In this document: positions 27,674 through 35,720 of the stretch, piece by piece
How the letters are laid out: the number at the start of each line of letters is the position of its first letter
How positions within the stretch are numbered: the first letter of the stretch is position 1
Assembly (NCBI RefSeq): GCF_947490415.1
Contig: NZ_CANLGX010000002.1
Span: forward strand, 186,001 to 250,000
DNA length: 64,000 nucleotides
Reading direction: 5' to 3'
Source of the DNA: an uncultured Eudoraea sp.
Lineage (GTDB): Bacteria; Bacteroidota; Bacteroidia; Flavobacteriales; Flavobacteriaceae
Made by a program: the position numbers and the translations under genes
Notes under the pieces: model-generated
The model's input: the letters and a program-made list of their open reading frames with translations, nothing else
The model's database searches: none
Told to the model about the DNA's origin: nothing

Positions 27674-28402
27674 TTATGATTTTTCCATTATGTCAATAAG
27701 CCTCGCATTGGGAGGTGGTAAGAATTCAAATACAGTATTGGGGAGCTTTGGGTTAATGTCCCAATCTTTAAATACAGATTCGAAACGTAAATTTTGATTC
27801 CCCTTTTGAATTATTATAAAGCGTTTTGGTAAATTCCACTTGCTGCTTGAAATCCATACCTGAAAATGCATGGTTTCATTGGTGGCTCTAATGTAAAAAC
27901 AGTCTTCGCCGTCTACTACCGTTTTTCCTAAATACTCCAGTGTATTGAAATCTGCCAAAATATCATCGGTAAAAGAAGGATAGAAAAAATCGGCTGCAGG
28001 AAACTGAAAATCAAACCTGCTGTGTAAGCTGTCTATCATTGCAATTATATTTCCGGGAGCCTCAAGAGTAACATAGTTGTTTTCTTTATAAGAGTACATC
28101 GAAGCAAATGCCCCATTGTACCAAAAACCATGCTTTCCTTTATTTCCGGATCTTTGGTAAACCATTTTATCGGGACCTGCCATACTAACATGGCTTGTAC
28201 TGTAATGGGTTTCTATTTTTTGTTTATCATCCAACCGGTCTGTAGCAGTTTCTATAGTAAAACTCACTGCCTCAAGTTCACCGATAATATCTGCCATCCT
28301 ATCCAGGATATAAACCGCTGCCGAATCTATCTCCCGGGCATCCTGGCTTTGGCCAAAAAGGGGAAGTGCTAAAAAAGCAAGTGTTAGTACGTATTTTTTC
28401 AT
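27674..28402 (-). CDS. DUF2092 family periplasmic/outer-membrane-associated protein
   Basis: A 242-residue secreted protein. Its signal peptide (about residues 1-20) is MKKYVLTLAFLALPLFGQSQ. The mature part matches DUF2092 in layout: an opening helix, LEAVSFTIETATDRLDDKQ (42-60), then beta strands with HVSMAGPDKMVYQ and FWYNGA, and near the end VWISSSKWNLPKRFII, as in LolA/LppX-like folds. Such proteins may bind lipids, but the function is unknown. Followed 25 bases later by DUF6515 on the same strand; the two co-occur in other Bacteroidota to my recollection. Confidence 0.72.
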   Translation of the reverse strand: MKKYVLTLAFLALPLFGQSQDAREIDSAAVYILDRMADIIGELEAVSFTIETATDRLDDKQKIETHYSTSHVSMAGPDKMVYQRSGNKGKHGFWYNGAFASMYSYKENNYVTLEAPGNIIAMIDSLHSRFDFQFPAADFFYPSFTDDILADFNTLEYLGKTVVDGEDCFYIRATNETMHFQVWISSSKWNLPKRFIIIQKGNQNLRFESVFKDWDINPKLPNTVFEFLPPPNARLIDIMEKS

Positions 28403-28509
28403 AGGCCTAATATACTTTTTTTTTGAATTTTTAGCTCGAAGAATATCGATATAAGCGCTTAAATAAGCGAATGATGAAATAGTTTAGATTCTGTCATTCT
28501 AAGTTTTAA

Positions 28510-29046
28510 CTACAAATACAAATGGATAAACCATACAATAACAATGATTATTATAAAGATAAAGCTCAGCGCAAAGTATTTGATGGCATTTTCTACATGT
28601 TGGAATTTCTTATCAATAATCATGCTTTCTATATAAATTTGCTGACCTAATTGGGTGTAAAATTCCTCTTCTTCACCAAATATTTCAATTAGATTTTTGG
28701 TGTATTTCTCTATACTTCCGAAGGAGTATACCGCATCTCTGAAGAAAAGCACATTTTTTTCATATTTCTTAGTAATCTGAGGTTTAAAACACTTAAAACA
28801 AAAGTATATAGAAATCAATGAGCTGATCATCCAGAAACAAGCCAAGATAATAAATACGGCACCTCCTTGGAAAAGAGGGCTAAGCTGTTCTAATCTGTCA
28901 AAAAACACCCCCAAAATTAACCCATGAAAAGAAAATATAACACCTGCTTTCAACTCTGATGCCCGGATTAGTTTTTCTAATCGTTCCAATTGCTCCCAAT
29001 AATTATTAGGGTCTTGTTTCGGGATTAAATTTTCTTTTTCTGACAT
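28510..29046 (-). CDS. Pycsar-effector-like membrane protein (PycTM/DUF5706)
   Basis: A 178-residue protein with an N-terminal cytosolic helix (YWEQLERLEKLIRASELKAG, 16-35), a hairpin of two membrane segments (about 33-52 and 60-82), a cytosolic middle and a C-terminal membrane segment (about 155-177). The ...R..D.KA.i.f...g...g start followed by paired helices is characteristic of DUF5706, the transmembrane effector of Pycsar antiphage systems, which is activated by cyclic cCMP or cUMP. No Pycsar cyclase is next to it: its neighbours are DUF2092 and DUF5009. It may be a housekeeping relative or an orphan effector. Family call moderate. Confidence 0.62.
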   Translation of the reverse strand: MSEKENLIPKQDPNNYWEQLERLEKLIRASELKAGVIFSFHGLILGVFFDRLEQLSPLFQGGAVFIILACFWMISSLISIYFCFKCFKPQITKKYEKNVLFFRDAVYSFGSIEKYTKNLIEIFGEEEEFYTQLGQQIYIESMIIDKKFQHVENAIKYFALSFIFIIIIVIVWFIHLYL

Positions 29047-29174
29047 TCCTTATTGGATTTTTTTTAATTAATCAACGATTTAAATATACAATAAATCCAA
29101 TTATGTTAAATAATTAAAGGCCGAAGGAATTAGATATTCTATTATCTTTATCCCAGGACCAACCAATTTGAGTT

Positions 29175-30287
29175 ATGAAATTAACCATTACCAGCCAGCG
29201 CCTTTATTCATTAGATGCACTTCGGGGATTTGACATGTTCTGGATCATTGGTGCAGAAGAAATATTTCATAAAATGGCAGAAATTACGGAATCGCCATTT
29301 TGGAATACGCTATCTGTTCAGTTTAATCACCCGGCATGGCACGGTTTTGCTTTTTACGATTTGATCTTTCCTTTGTTCCTTTTTCTAGCCGGAGTTGCCA
29401 CTCCATATTCTGTAGGGAAACAATTAGAAAAAGGGGTAAGCAGGAAATCCCTCTTATACCGTGTCATTAAAAGAGGCCTGATTCTGGTTCTCCTCGGGGT
29501 CATTTATAATAATGGCCTTGAAATTCGCCCCTTGGAAGAAATTCGCTTTGGAAGTGTTTTGGGGCGTATTGGACTGGCTTATATGTTTGCCAACATCATA
29601 TACCTGTATACCAAACAGCGCGGCCAAATCATTTGGTTCAGCGCATTGCTTCTGGGCTACTGGTTCCTTTTAATGTTCAATTCTGCTCCCGGTTATCCTA
29701 TCGGAGATCTTACTATGGAAGGTAATTTTGTCTCCTATCTGGACACCCTGATTATGCCTGGTAAATTATATTTGGGTATACATGACCCTGAAGGTTTTGT
29801 ATCCACAATTCCTGCCATCCCAACCTGTCTGCTGGGTATTTTTGCGGGAAATTTATTAAAAAAAACAGCTGTGGAGAAGCAAAAAGAAACGGCTGTTCGG
29901 TTGGTAGTTATAGGTATTATTCTGATTATCGTAGCACAATTGTGGAATTTGGTTTTACCAATCAATAAAAATTTATGGACTAGTTCATTCACCTTGCAAT
30001 GTGGGGGTATAAGCATGCTATTGATGGCTGTCTTTTATTACATCATAGATATCCTGGGGCATAAAAAATGGGCATTTTTCTTTAAAGTAATCGGAATGAA
30101 CTCTATTTTGATCTATATGGCAGGGTCATTTATAGATTGGCCCTATACGACTTCAGCTCTTTTCATATGGCTGGGTCAGCTTGTTGGGGATCCTTATAAT
30201 GCTGTGGTTATGGTTTTTTGTTATATCGCGGTACAATGGGCATTTTTATATGTGCTTTATAAAAAAAAGATATTTCTGCGTGTATGA
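29175..30287 (+). CDS. DUF5009 / heparan-alpha-glucosaminide N-acetyltransferase-like membrane protein
   Basis: A 370-residue protein with about 10 membrane segments. RLYSLDALRGFDMFWII (9-25) is the signature start of the acyltransferase-3-like/HGSNAT superfamily (SLDalRGfdm), HPAWHGFAFYDLIFPLFLFLAG spans about 52-73, and the conserved FYDLIFP segment marks DUF5009. The family includes the bacterial NagX and the lysosomal HGSNAT, which moves acetyl groups across a membrane to amino sugars. A role in sugar acetylation is a family-based inference. The gene is divergent from the DUF5706 gene, with a 128-base shared upstream region. Confidence 0.78.
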   Translation: MKLTITSQRLYSLDALRGFDMFWIIGAEEIFHKMAEITESPFWNTLSVQFNHPAWHGFAFYDLIFPLFLFLAGVATPYSVGKQLEKGVSRKSLLYRVIKRGLILVLLGVIYNNGLEIRPLEEIRFGSVLGRIGLAYMFANIIYLYTKQRGQIIWFSALLLGYWFLLMFNSAPGYPIGDLTMEGNFVSYLDTLIMPGKLYLGIHDPEGFVSTIPAIPTCLLGIFAGNLLKKTAVEKQKETAVRLVVIGIILIIVAQLWNLVLPINKNLWTSSFTLQCGGISMLLMAVFYYIIDILGHKKWAFFFKVIGMNSILIYMAGSFIDWPYTTSALFIWLGQLVGDPYNAVVMVFCYIAVQWAFLYVLYKKKIFLRV

Positions 30288-30352
30288 AAATGGTACTGTA
30301 CTATAGGAAGTAAAATTATAATCTTAAATTGATCAATTAGAAGATAAGGGTG

Positions 30353-30832
30353 ATGGATAAAATTGATAAATCAAAACGAGCTGATATATCTGGCTCTCTA
30401 AAGCAACAACCAATAAACTGGCAACAGGTACTTTCAACTATTATTTCCTGTTTCGATTGCACAACCGGGACAATTCATTTTCTGGATGAGACTAATTCAA
30501 TCTTAAAGTTGCAGGCTCAACAAGGAATCCCTACTTTTTTATTACCTAAAATTGCTGAGATACCCATAGGAAAGGGCATGGCCGGGATTGCAGCTGAGCG
30601 CCGGGAGCCCGTGGAAATATGTAACCTGCAAACAGATGATTCCGGAGTTGCCCGTCCGGCAGCCAGGGAAACAAAAGTTGAGGGTTCAATTGCAGTACCT
30701 ATGCTATTAAATGGGGTTTTGTATGGGACATTCGGTATTGCAAAGCCAGTTGCCTATGATTTTACAAAAGAAGAGATTAGCGAACTTCTTGAGCTTGGGG
30801 CAGAAATGAGTCGGGCATTAACCTCTCTTTAG
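30353..30832 (+). CDS. GAF domain protein
   Basis: A 159-residue cytosolic protein that is essentially a single GAF domain: TGTIHFLDETNSILKLQAQQ (38-57), IPIGKGMAGIAAERREPVEI (73-92), VEGSIAVPMLLNGVLYGTFG (115-134) follow the standard GAF strand order. ATG 30353 is preceded by AAGG; the GTG immediately before it is ignored. GAF domains bind small molecules or sense redox. No output domain is attached, so the role is unknown. Free-standing between DUF5009 and glgC, which is on the opposite strand. Confidence 0.8.
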   Translation: MDKIDKSKRADISGSLKQQPINWQQVLSTIISCFDCTTGTIHFLDETNSILKLQAQQGIPTFLLPKIAEIPIGKGMAGIAAERREPVEICNLQTDDSGVARPAARETKVEGSIAVPMLLNGVLYGTFGIAKPVAYDFTKEEISELLELGAEMSRALTSL

Positions 30833-30900
30833 AATTAAAAGGCGGCCATGTTTCAGCTTTTATTTTGCCATACCATCGGATACCTAAAGCTTATTTCAGC

Positions 30901-32166
30901 TTATAACTTAAATCCTGAGGGAATTACCGCTTCTTTTTTTAATACCACAATACCATCCTTAATGACATAGGTATCGGTTGCAATGTCTTCCAGATGAGGA
31001 CCTCCGTCAATGGTTACATCATCACCTATACGGCAATTTTTATCAATGATGGCATTTTTAATAAAGCATCGTTCCCCGATTCCCATGAGCACTTTAATAT
31101 TTTTGTTTTCTATTTCGTCTAAAGATTCATAGTAATCGCAACCCATCATATATGCATTGATAACAGTAGAGTCTGCACCTATTCTGGAGCGTATTCCAAT
31201 TACTGAACGCTCTATTTTGGTGGCATGGATTATGCATCCGTCGGCAATTACCGTTTTGTCCATCTGGGTGCCTGTAATCTTGGAAGTTGGCAACACTCTG
31301 GCCCTGGTATGAATAACCCGTTGTGTGTCATAGAGGTTAAACTTTGGAATGTTGTCTGTTAATCCCAGATTGGCTTCAAAGAAAGAATCGATATTTCCAA
31401 TATCCGTCCAGTAGCCTTCGAATTGATAACTGATGACCTTATGTTTTCCAATGGATTGCGGGATGATCTCTTTTCCAAAATCCATGGTATCAGGATTATT
31501 CATAAGTTCTATCAAAAGGTCCCTGTTAAATATATAAATACCCATGGATGCCAAATAGTAACGCTCTTCCTGCTTCATTTCTTCACTCACTTCTGATTGC
31601 CAATCCGGCAACAAATCAGATGATGGTTTTTCAATAAAGGAGGTGATATTATCTTCATTATCATTTTTTAATATTCCAAAAGAAGGCGCATCATTGGCAT
31701 GAACAGGAATAGTTCCTATGGTTATTTGGGCATTACTCTCGATATGTCTATCGATCATTACATTAAAATCCATTTGATATAACTGATCCCCGGACAGGAT
31801 TAAAGCGTATTCAAATTCGTGCTGCAAAAAATGATGCATGCTTTGTCTTACGGCATCAGCCGTGCCCTGAAACCAATCCCCGCTGGTCATCGTTAGTTCG
31901 GCGGCCAGAACATCCACAAAAGCTTTACTGAAGAAACTAAAATGATACGTGTTCTTAATATGCCTGTTTAAGGATGCAGAATTAAACTGTGTTAATACAT
32001 ACATTCTCTTAATTTCTGAATTGATGCAATTGGAAATTGGAATATCTACCAATCGATATTTTCCTGCGATAGGTACTGCCGGTTTTGACCTCTTTTCGGT
32101 CAATGGAAACAGGCGTGACCCCTGGCCTCCACCTAATATGATAGCTAATACGGAATTACTGAACAT
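30901..32166 (-). CDS. glgC: Glucose-1-phosphate adenylyltransferase
   Basis: A 421-residue enzyme making ADP-glucose from glucose-1-phosphate and ATP. The N-terminal nucleotidyltransferase loop IILGGGQGSRLFPLT (9-23), RSKPAVPIAGKYRLVDIPIS (26-45), and the central sugar-binding SFIEKPSS near 172-179 are present, followed by a left-handed beta-helix C-terminal half (VIADGCIIHATKIERSVIGI around 296-315). Full length for bacterial GlgC. It lies 3 bases downstream of the glycogen synthase gene on the same strand, a two-gene glycogen operon. Confidence 0.93.
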   Translation of the reverse strand: MFSNSVLAIILGGGQGSRLFPLTEKRSKPAVPIAGKYRLVDIPISNCINSEIKRMYVLTQFNSASLNRHIKNTYHFSFFSKAFVDVLAAELTMTSGDWFQGTADAVRQSMHHFLQHEFEYALILSGDQLYQMDFNVMIDRHIESNAQITIGTIPVHANDAPSFGILKNDNEDNITSFIEKPSSDLLPDWQSEVSEEMKQEERYYLASMGIYIFNRDLLIELMNNPDTMDFGKEIIPQSIGKHKVISYQFEGYWTDIGNIDSFFEANLGLTDNIPKFNLYDTQRVIHTRARVLPTSKITGTQMDKTVIADGCIIHATKIERSVIGIRSRIGADSTVINAYMMGCDYYESLDEIENKNIKVLMGIGERCFIKNAIIDKNCRIGDDVTIDGGPHLEDIATDTYVIKDGIVVLKKEAVIPSGFKL

Positions 32167-32169
32167 GTT

Positions 32170-33375
32170 TTAATGCTTTAAAGATTTGTATAAGGTTTCA
32201 ATTTGTTTGGCTATAGCCGACCAGTCGAAAGTTTCTTCCACTCTTTTTCTGCCCTTATTGGCCATAGACTCCTGTAATTCTTTATTGTTTATTACGATAT
32301 TTATGCCATTTGCAAGATTCCGGGCAAATTTATCCGGATCTACCGGTTCAAAAGGTGCAACATTTTGTTGTTCCAAGGGCACCAGGATACCCGTTTCACC
32401 GTCCACCACCACTTCTTTTATTCCTCCTACGGCACTGGCAACAACTGCTGTTTTACATGCCATAGCTTCAATATTGATTATTCCGAAAGGTTCGTAGATT
32501 GAAGGACAACAAAAAACATCTGCATGTGAATAAAGTTGTATCACGGATTTTTTATCGAGCATTTCAGCTATCCAGATAACATTATCCCTTAATTTTTTTA
32601 CTTCATTAACGCTGTCTTCCATTTCTTTGGCAATTTCAGGAGTATCCGGGGCCCCAGCACATAAAACTATCTGAGTATCCGGGTCAATATATTTTATGGC
32701 ATTCACCAAATGTATGATCCCTTTCTGCTTTGTGATTCTGCCCACGAAAAGCACATAGGGTTTGGACTTATCGATATTGTATTTATCTAAGGCAGCAGTT
32801 TCTTTGGTAACTATATACTCCTCAAGATTTATTCCGTTATATATTACCTTAATTTTTTCCTTATCAACATTAAAATATTTCAGGACATCATCTCTTGTTT
32901 CATTCGATACGGCAATAACGGCATCTGCCATTTCTATTGCTGTTTTTTCAATCCATAAGGATGCATCATAACCCCTTCCCAATTGTTCTCTTTTCCAGGG
33001 TCTTAATGGCTCCAATGAATGTGTGGTTACCACCAATGGAATGCCATAAAGTAGTTTAGCAGTAATGCCGGCAAAGTGCGAATACCAGGTATGGCAATGT
33101 ACTATATCGGCATCTATGTCATCAGCATTCATATGAACACAGGTGCTTAATGTTTTTAATACTGCTTTAAGTTTATCATTGGAATTATTAAAAACAGGAT
33201 TGTCATATGGATATCCTTTGACCGATAGATTATCGGTTTTTTCATCCTGATCCCCAAAACATCGCACTTCCAGCTCCATAAGTTTGGCTAATTCGGCGGC
33301 CAAATACTCCACATGGACCCCTGCTCCCCCGTAGACGTAGGGAGGAAATTCTCTAGTATAAAAAAGTGCTTTCAT
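32170..33375 (-). CDS. glgA: Glycogen synthase, actinobacterial-type (GT4; possible GlgM)
   Basis: A 401-residue GT-B enzyme. YGGAGVHVE (15-23) is the nucleotide-sugar N-terminal loop, and LEPLRPWKREQLGRGYDAS (121-139) is diagnostic of the Corynebacterium-type GlgA group, shorter than classical GT5 GlgA (about 470-480). VGRITKQKG (211-219) and EPFGIINIEAM (295-305) are the donor-site motifs. Characterised members of this group make alpha-1,4-glucan, or, as GlgM, maltose-1-phosphate from ADP-glucose and glucose-1-phosphate. GlgE, the partner expected for GlgM, is not in the window. Precedes glgC by 3 bases. Confidence 0.85.
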   Translation of the reverse strand: MKALFYTREFPPYVYGGAGVHVEYLAAELAKLMELEVRCFGDQDEKTDNLSVKGYPYDNPVFNNSNDKLKAVLKTLSTCVHMNADDIDADIVHCHTWYSHFAGITAKLLYGIPLVVTTHSLEPLRPWKREQLGRGYDASLWIEKTAIEMADAVIAVSNETRDDVLKYFNVDKEKIKVIYNGINLEEYIVTKETAALDKYNIDKSKPYVLFVGRITKQKGIIHLVNAIKYIDPDTQIVLCAGAPDTPEIAKEMEDSVNEVKKLRDNVIWIAEMLDKKSVIQLYSHADVFCCPSIYEPFGIINIEAMACKTAVVASAVGGIKEVVVDGETGILVPLEQQNVAPFEPVDPDKFARNLANGINIVINNKELQESMANKGRKRVEETFDWSAIAKQIETLYKSLKH

Positions 33376-33690
33376 ATAATTTCTTTAATGCCCGGTTTCC
33401 ACTCCAATATGCATATAATTTAATCTATTTTTTAATAGCAAACTAACCTGGATTATTTTTCATAAAGGTATTTATAAAATTCGTTTTCTTTTAATAGATA
33501 GGCATATAAAACAAGGTTAAATGGATTGATCTGAAGAGATTTCTTGCATAGGCCTCACAAAGAAGTCCGGGGCATACGAATTTCTAATTTAAAACCGTTA
33601 AATTTTCATTCTCATCTTGCAAGTAATCAAATGTTTAACCTAACTTTATCCTAACTCAGTTGGCTTTCAGTTGACCGGAAAATATATAAT
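33376..33690. promoter_or_regulatory. Divergent intergenic region; possible promoter
   Basis: 315 bases between the divergent glgA and DUF1080 genes. On the plus strand TTG at 33617-33619 and TAACTTTA at 33641-33648 resemble the flavobacterial -33/-7 pair (TTG, TAnnTTTG) with a 21-base gap; the last base of the -7 box does not fit. Nothing else recognisable. Confidence 0.3.
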
Positions 33691-34479
33691 ATGGGAAAAG
33701 CAGTTTTACCCCTTTTAATGGTTCTTCTTCTAACAAATTGTAAAAGTGAGAATTCCGAATGGAAATCTTTGATTGTAGATAATTCCCTGGAAGGCTGGCA
33801 CACTTTTCAGAATGCAGAATCAACAAAAGGATGGATTGTAGAAAATAATACCCTGATTTTTAACGGGATTTCAGATATGGAATCGGGAGAAGGAGATGCT
33901 AGCCTTCTATCTGACAAAGAATACGGAAATTTTGAAATAAAATTTGATTGGAAAATTATACCGGGGGGCAATAGCGGTTTTATGTGGGGGGTAAACGAAG
34001 ATGAAAAATATAATTATCCCTATCAAACAGGTCCGGAAATTCAAATTTTAGACCCTGCAATTTATGACGATCCCAAAATTGCTCTGGGTGGAGAAATGGA
34101 AATAAATAATGCCGCAGAAGATTTGGAAGCCCACAAGCATTTTGTTGGGGCATTATATGATCTGTCTCCTCCTACTGAATTAAATGCGGCCAAACCTGCC
34201 AGTGAATGGAACTCCTATCACATCAAAATAGATTATAAAGCCAATCGCGGCGAGGTTATCCTCAATGACGTTCTAATTAATACATTTCCACTTCAGGGAC
34301 CCGAATGGGATGCCATGCTTCAAAATAGCAAGTTTAGTAAGTCTGAGTCGGAAGATTCAGCATATTTGGGCGATGCACGGTGGTATGATTTTGGAAAATT
34401 CTCAAAAGGTCATATTTGTTTTCAGGATCATCCGGGCGAGGTCTCCTTTAGAAATATTATGATTAGAGAGCTGGATTGA
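33691..34479 (+). CDS. DUF1080 (3-keto-disaccharide hydrolase-type) lipoprotein
   Basis: A 262-residue secreted lipoprotein: LPLLMVLLLTNC gives a Bacteroidota-style lipobox with Cys17. The mature protein is one DUF1080 domain, a concanavalin-like jelly roll: EWKSLIVDNSLEGWHTF (23-39), YGNFEIKFDWKIIPGGNSGFMW (near 82-103), then TGPEIQILD (near 114-122) and a C-terminal ISFRN-type strand (EVSFRNIMIREL). Some relatives are 3-keto-glycoside hydrolases. Substrate unknown. A gene-free stretch with a GIY-YIG relic follows. Confidence 0.82.
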   Translation: MGKAVLPLLMVLLLTNCKSENSEWKSLIVDNSLEGWHTFQNAESTKGWIVENNTLIFNGISDMESGEGDASLLSDKEYGNFEIKFDWKIIPGGNSGFMWGVNEDEKYNYPYQTGPEIQILDPAIYDDPKIALGGEMEINNAAEDLEAHKHFVGALYDLSPPTELNAAKPASEWNSYHIKIDYKANRGEVILNDVLINTFPLQGPEWDAMLQNSKFSKSESEDSAYLGDARWYDFGKFSKGHICFQDHPGEVSFRNIMIRELD

Positions 34480-34516
34480 AAGCGCTGTTAAATTGGCGGA
34501 ATAGATAAATACAATA

Positions 34517-34561
34517 TTATACTCTCCTTTTGTTACTAAATGCAATCCCGGAACCTGACTT
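34517..34561 (-). pseudogene. Orphan 3' tail of a second GIY-YIG gene
   Basis: Read on the minus strand, 34561-34517 encodes KSGSGIAFSNKRRV and a stop, aligning residue for residue with the end of the intact GIY-YIG protein next door (KSGSGIAFRNKRFV). The rest of that copy is missing: right at the Lys-Ser junction the DNA becomes a hairpin (34561-34588, stem TTGCTCC/GGAGCAA). Confidence 0.7.
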
Positions 34562-34588
34562 TGCTCCTTCGCCGAAGCTATGGAGCAA
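34561..34588. repeat. Hairpin capping the GIY-YIG tail
   Basis: Seven-base perfect stem (TTGCTCC at 34561-34567 and GGAGCAA at 34582-34588) around a loop with TTCGCCGAAGC. No U-tract on either strand, so not a normal terminator. Its core resembles short strings in the 110-bp repeats near ssrA (CCGAAGC, TTCGC, GCTATG). Confidence 0.5.
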
Positions 34589-34601
34589 GTTTATATTGGT
34601 A

Positions 34602-34847
34602 TTATACAAACCTTTTATTTCTAAAAGCAATTCCAGAACCGGACTTCAAATAGCGTTCAAAGTCGTAGGCTTTTTGTTTATTAGAAAATAGGGATACATG
34701 GACTACTTCAAATGGTAGTTTATTTTTGGTGAAACGGACTTCTCCATTCCTATGTTCTTTAAGTCGTCTTTTTATATTTCGTGTAAAACCGGTATAGTAT
34801 TGTCCGTTAGAACACTTAAGGATATAAACAGCGTATGGAAGTTCCAT
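34602..34847 (-). CDS. Small GIY-YIG nuclease-domain protein (UPF0213-like)
   Basis: An 81-residue protein that is just a GIY-YIG domain: YAVYILKCSNGQYYTGFT (5-22) holds the paired tyrosines (VYI and YYTG), followed by NIKRRLKEHRNG (24-35), with Arg27 the expected catalytic Arg, and the Glu of DFERYLKSGSG (62-72) the probable metal ligand. Such tiny single-domain proteins are numerous in Bacteroidota. A second, truncated tail copy lies 40 bases downstream, and 110-bp repeats and tmRNA lie upstream; together they suggest a mobile or relic element. Confidence 0.82.
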   Translation of the reverse strand: MELPYAVYILKCSNGQYYTGFTRNIKRRLKEHRNGEVRFTKNKLPFEVVHVSLFSNKQKAYDFERYLKSGSGIAFRNKRFV

Positions 34848-34935
34848 AAAGATTTATAAAAGATGCAAAAATTAACATCTGACACTGTAAAAACCCTGCA
34901 TCCTCTTTTGCAAAAGGCTACAGAGAATAAAAACC

Positions 34936-35045
34936 AAAATTGGATCGGCATCCACCGAAGCCCTCTAGGGAAAAACTTTTAGAAGATTTAATAAGTACTA
35001 AAAATTAAAAAGCCCTCCTACACTTTCGCTATGCAAAAGTTTCGG
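34936..35045. repeat. 110-bp direct repeat, unit 1
   Basis: Nearly identical to 35065-35174 at a period of 129 bases. Contains CACCGAAGCCCTCTAGGG followed by an AACTTTTAGAAG block and the half hairpin GCCCTCC...TTTCGG. In this unit the closing GGAGGGC arm is replaced by TGAATAAAT, so it cannot form the terminator hairpin of unit 2. Confidence 0.85.
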
Positions 35046-35064
35046 TGAATAAATAAGTGCAATA

Positions 35065-35174
35065 AAAATTGGATCGGCATCCACCGAAGCCCTCTAGGGA
35101 AAAACTTTTAGAAGATTTAATAAGTGCTAAAAATTAAAAAGCCCTCCTACACTTTCGCTATGCAAAAGTTTCGG
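35065..35174. repeat. 110-bp direct repeat, unit 2 (adjoins ssrA)
   Basis: Second unit of the tandem pair, differing at about one base (AGTGCTAAA against AGTACTAAA). Its end forms the ssrA terminator hairpin and abuts the tmRNA 3' end at 35183. Confidence 0.85.
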
Positions 35175-35179
35175 AGGGC
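35136..35179 (-). terminator. Rho-independent terminator of ssrA
   Basis: On the minus strand, GCCCTCC (35179-35173) pairs with GGAGGGC (35147-35141), with a partly paired inner stem of CTTTTG/CGAAAG type, followed by a U-tract (complement of 35140-35136). It lies 4 bases beyond the tmRNA 3' end. Confidence 0.8.
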
Positions 35180-35182
35180 GAA

Positions 35183-35580
35183 GGTGGAGCCGGGGAGAAT
35201 CGAACTCCCGTCCAAACAAGCAATTACAATGCTTTCTACATGCTTAGTTTTTGTTCGATTTTCGATGTGTAGCTGACCAAAAACCGCCTATTACACACTT
35301 AGCTTCTTAAGATTTTGGTGATACTAACAAAGCAATAGTACCCTTGTGTTGACTTTTATGGTGCCCCTAAATGAATCGCCGTCAACAAGGGCTATCCTGG
35401 GACATCTCGCTTCTCTACCTGGTAGAGACGAGGCTAAATCCTACTATAATTCGGATTAAGCGGCAAGAGCGTAATTATTATCGCCAACTAAAAGTTTGAA
35501 ATATGAGATTTACGAGCTATATCCCAGCGCTCGACATGCTTACATCGCCATTGGTCTCGCTGTCAAAACCAGTCGGCCCC
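35183..35580 (-). ncRNA. ssrA: Transfer-messenger RNA (tmRNA)
   Basis: About 398 nt. The 5' end GGGGCCGACTGGTTTTGAC (from 35580) pairs with the 3' end CGGCTCC plus discriminator A (35191-35185), forming the alanine-like acceptor stem; the T-arm GGACGGGAGTTCGATTCTCCC lies just before it. The mRNA-like part reads GDNNYALAA then TAA (complement of about 35457-35486), the usual Bacteroidota proteolysis tag with Asp in place of Glu. The CCA end is only partly encoded (ACCT). tmRNA with SmpB frees stalled ribosomes. Confidence 0.95.
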
Positions 35581-35720
35581 ATATTATAAAGAACGTATGC
35601 CTTAAAAAGGTTTGCGAAGTTAGCAAAAATACAACTCCTTATTCATATTCATGATTAAGGAATTTGCCTAACATTGCAAATCCATGTACTTTAACGCAAA
35701 ATTTATACCAAATTGTAACT

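Noticed and set aside
28510-29046. A complete Pycsar defence operon
   Set aside because: No nucleotidyl cyclase gene lies on either side; neighbours are DUF2092 and DUF5009.
34936-35174. CRISPR-like reading of the two 110-bp repeats
   Set aside because: Only two units, each far longer than a CRISPR repeat, with a 19-base gap and no cas genes.
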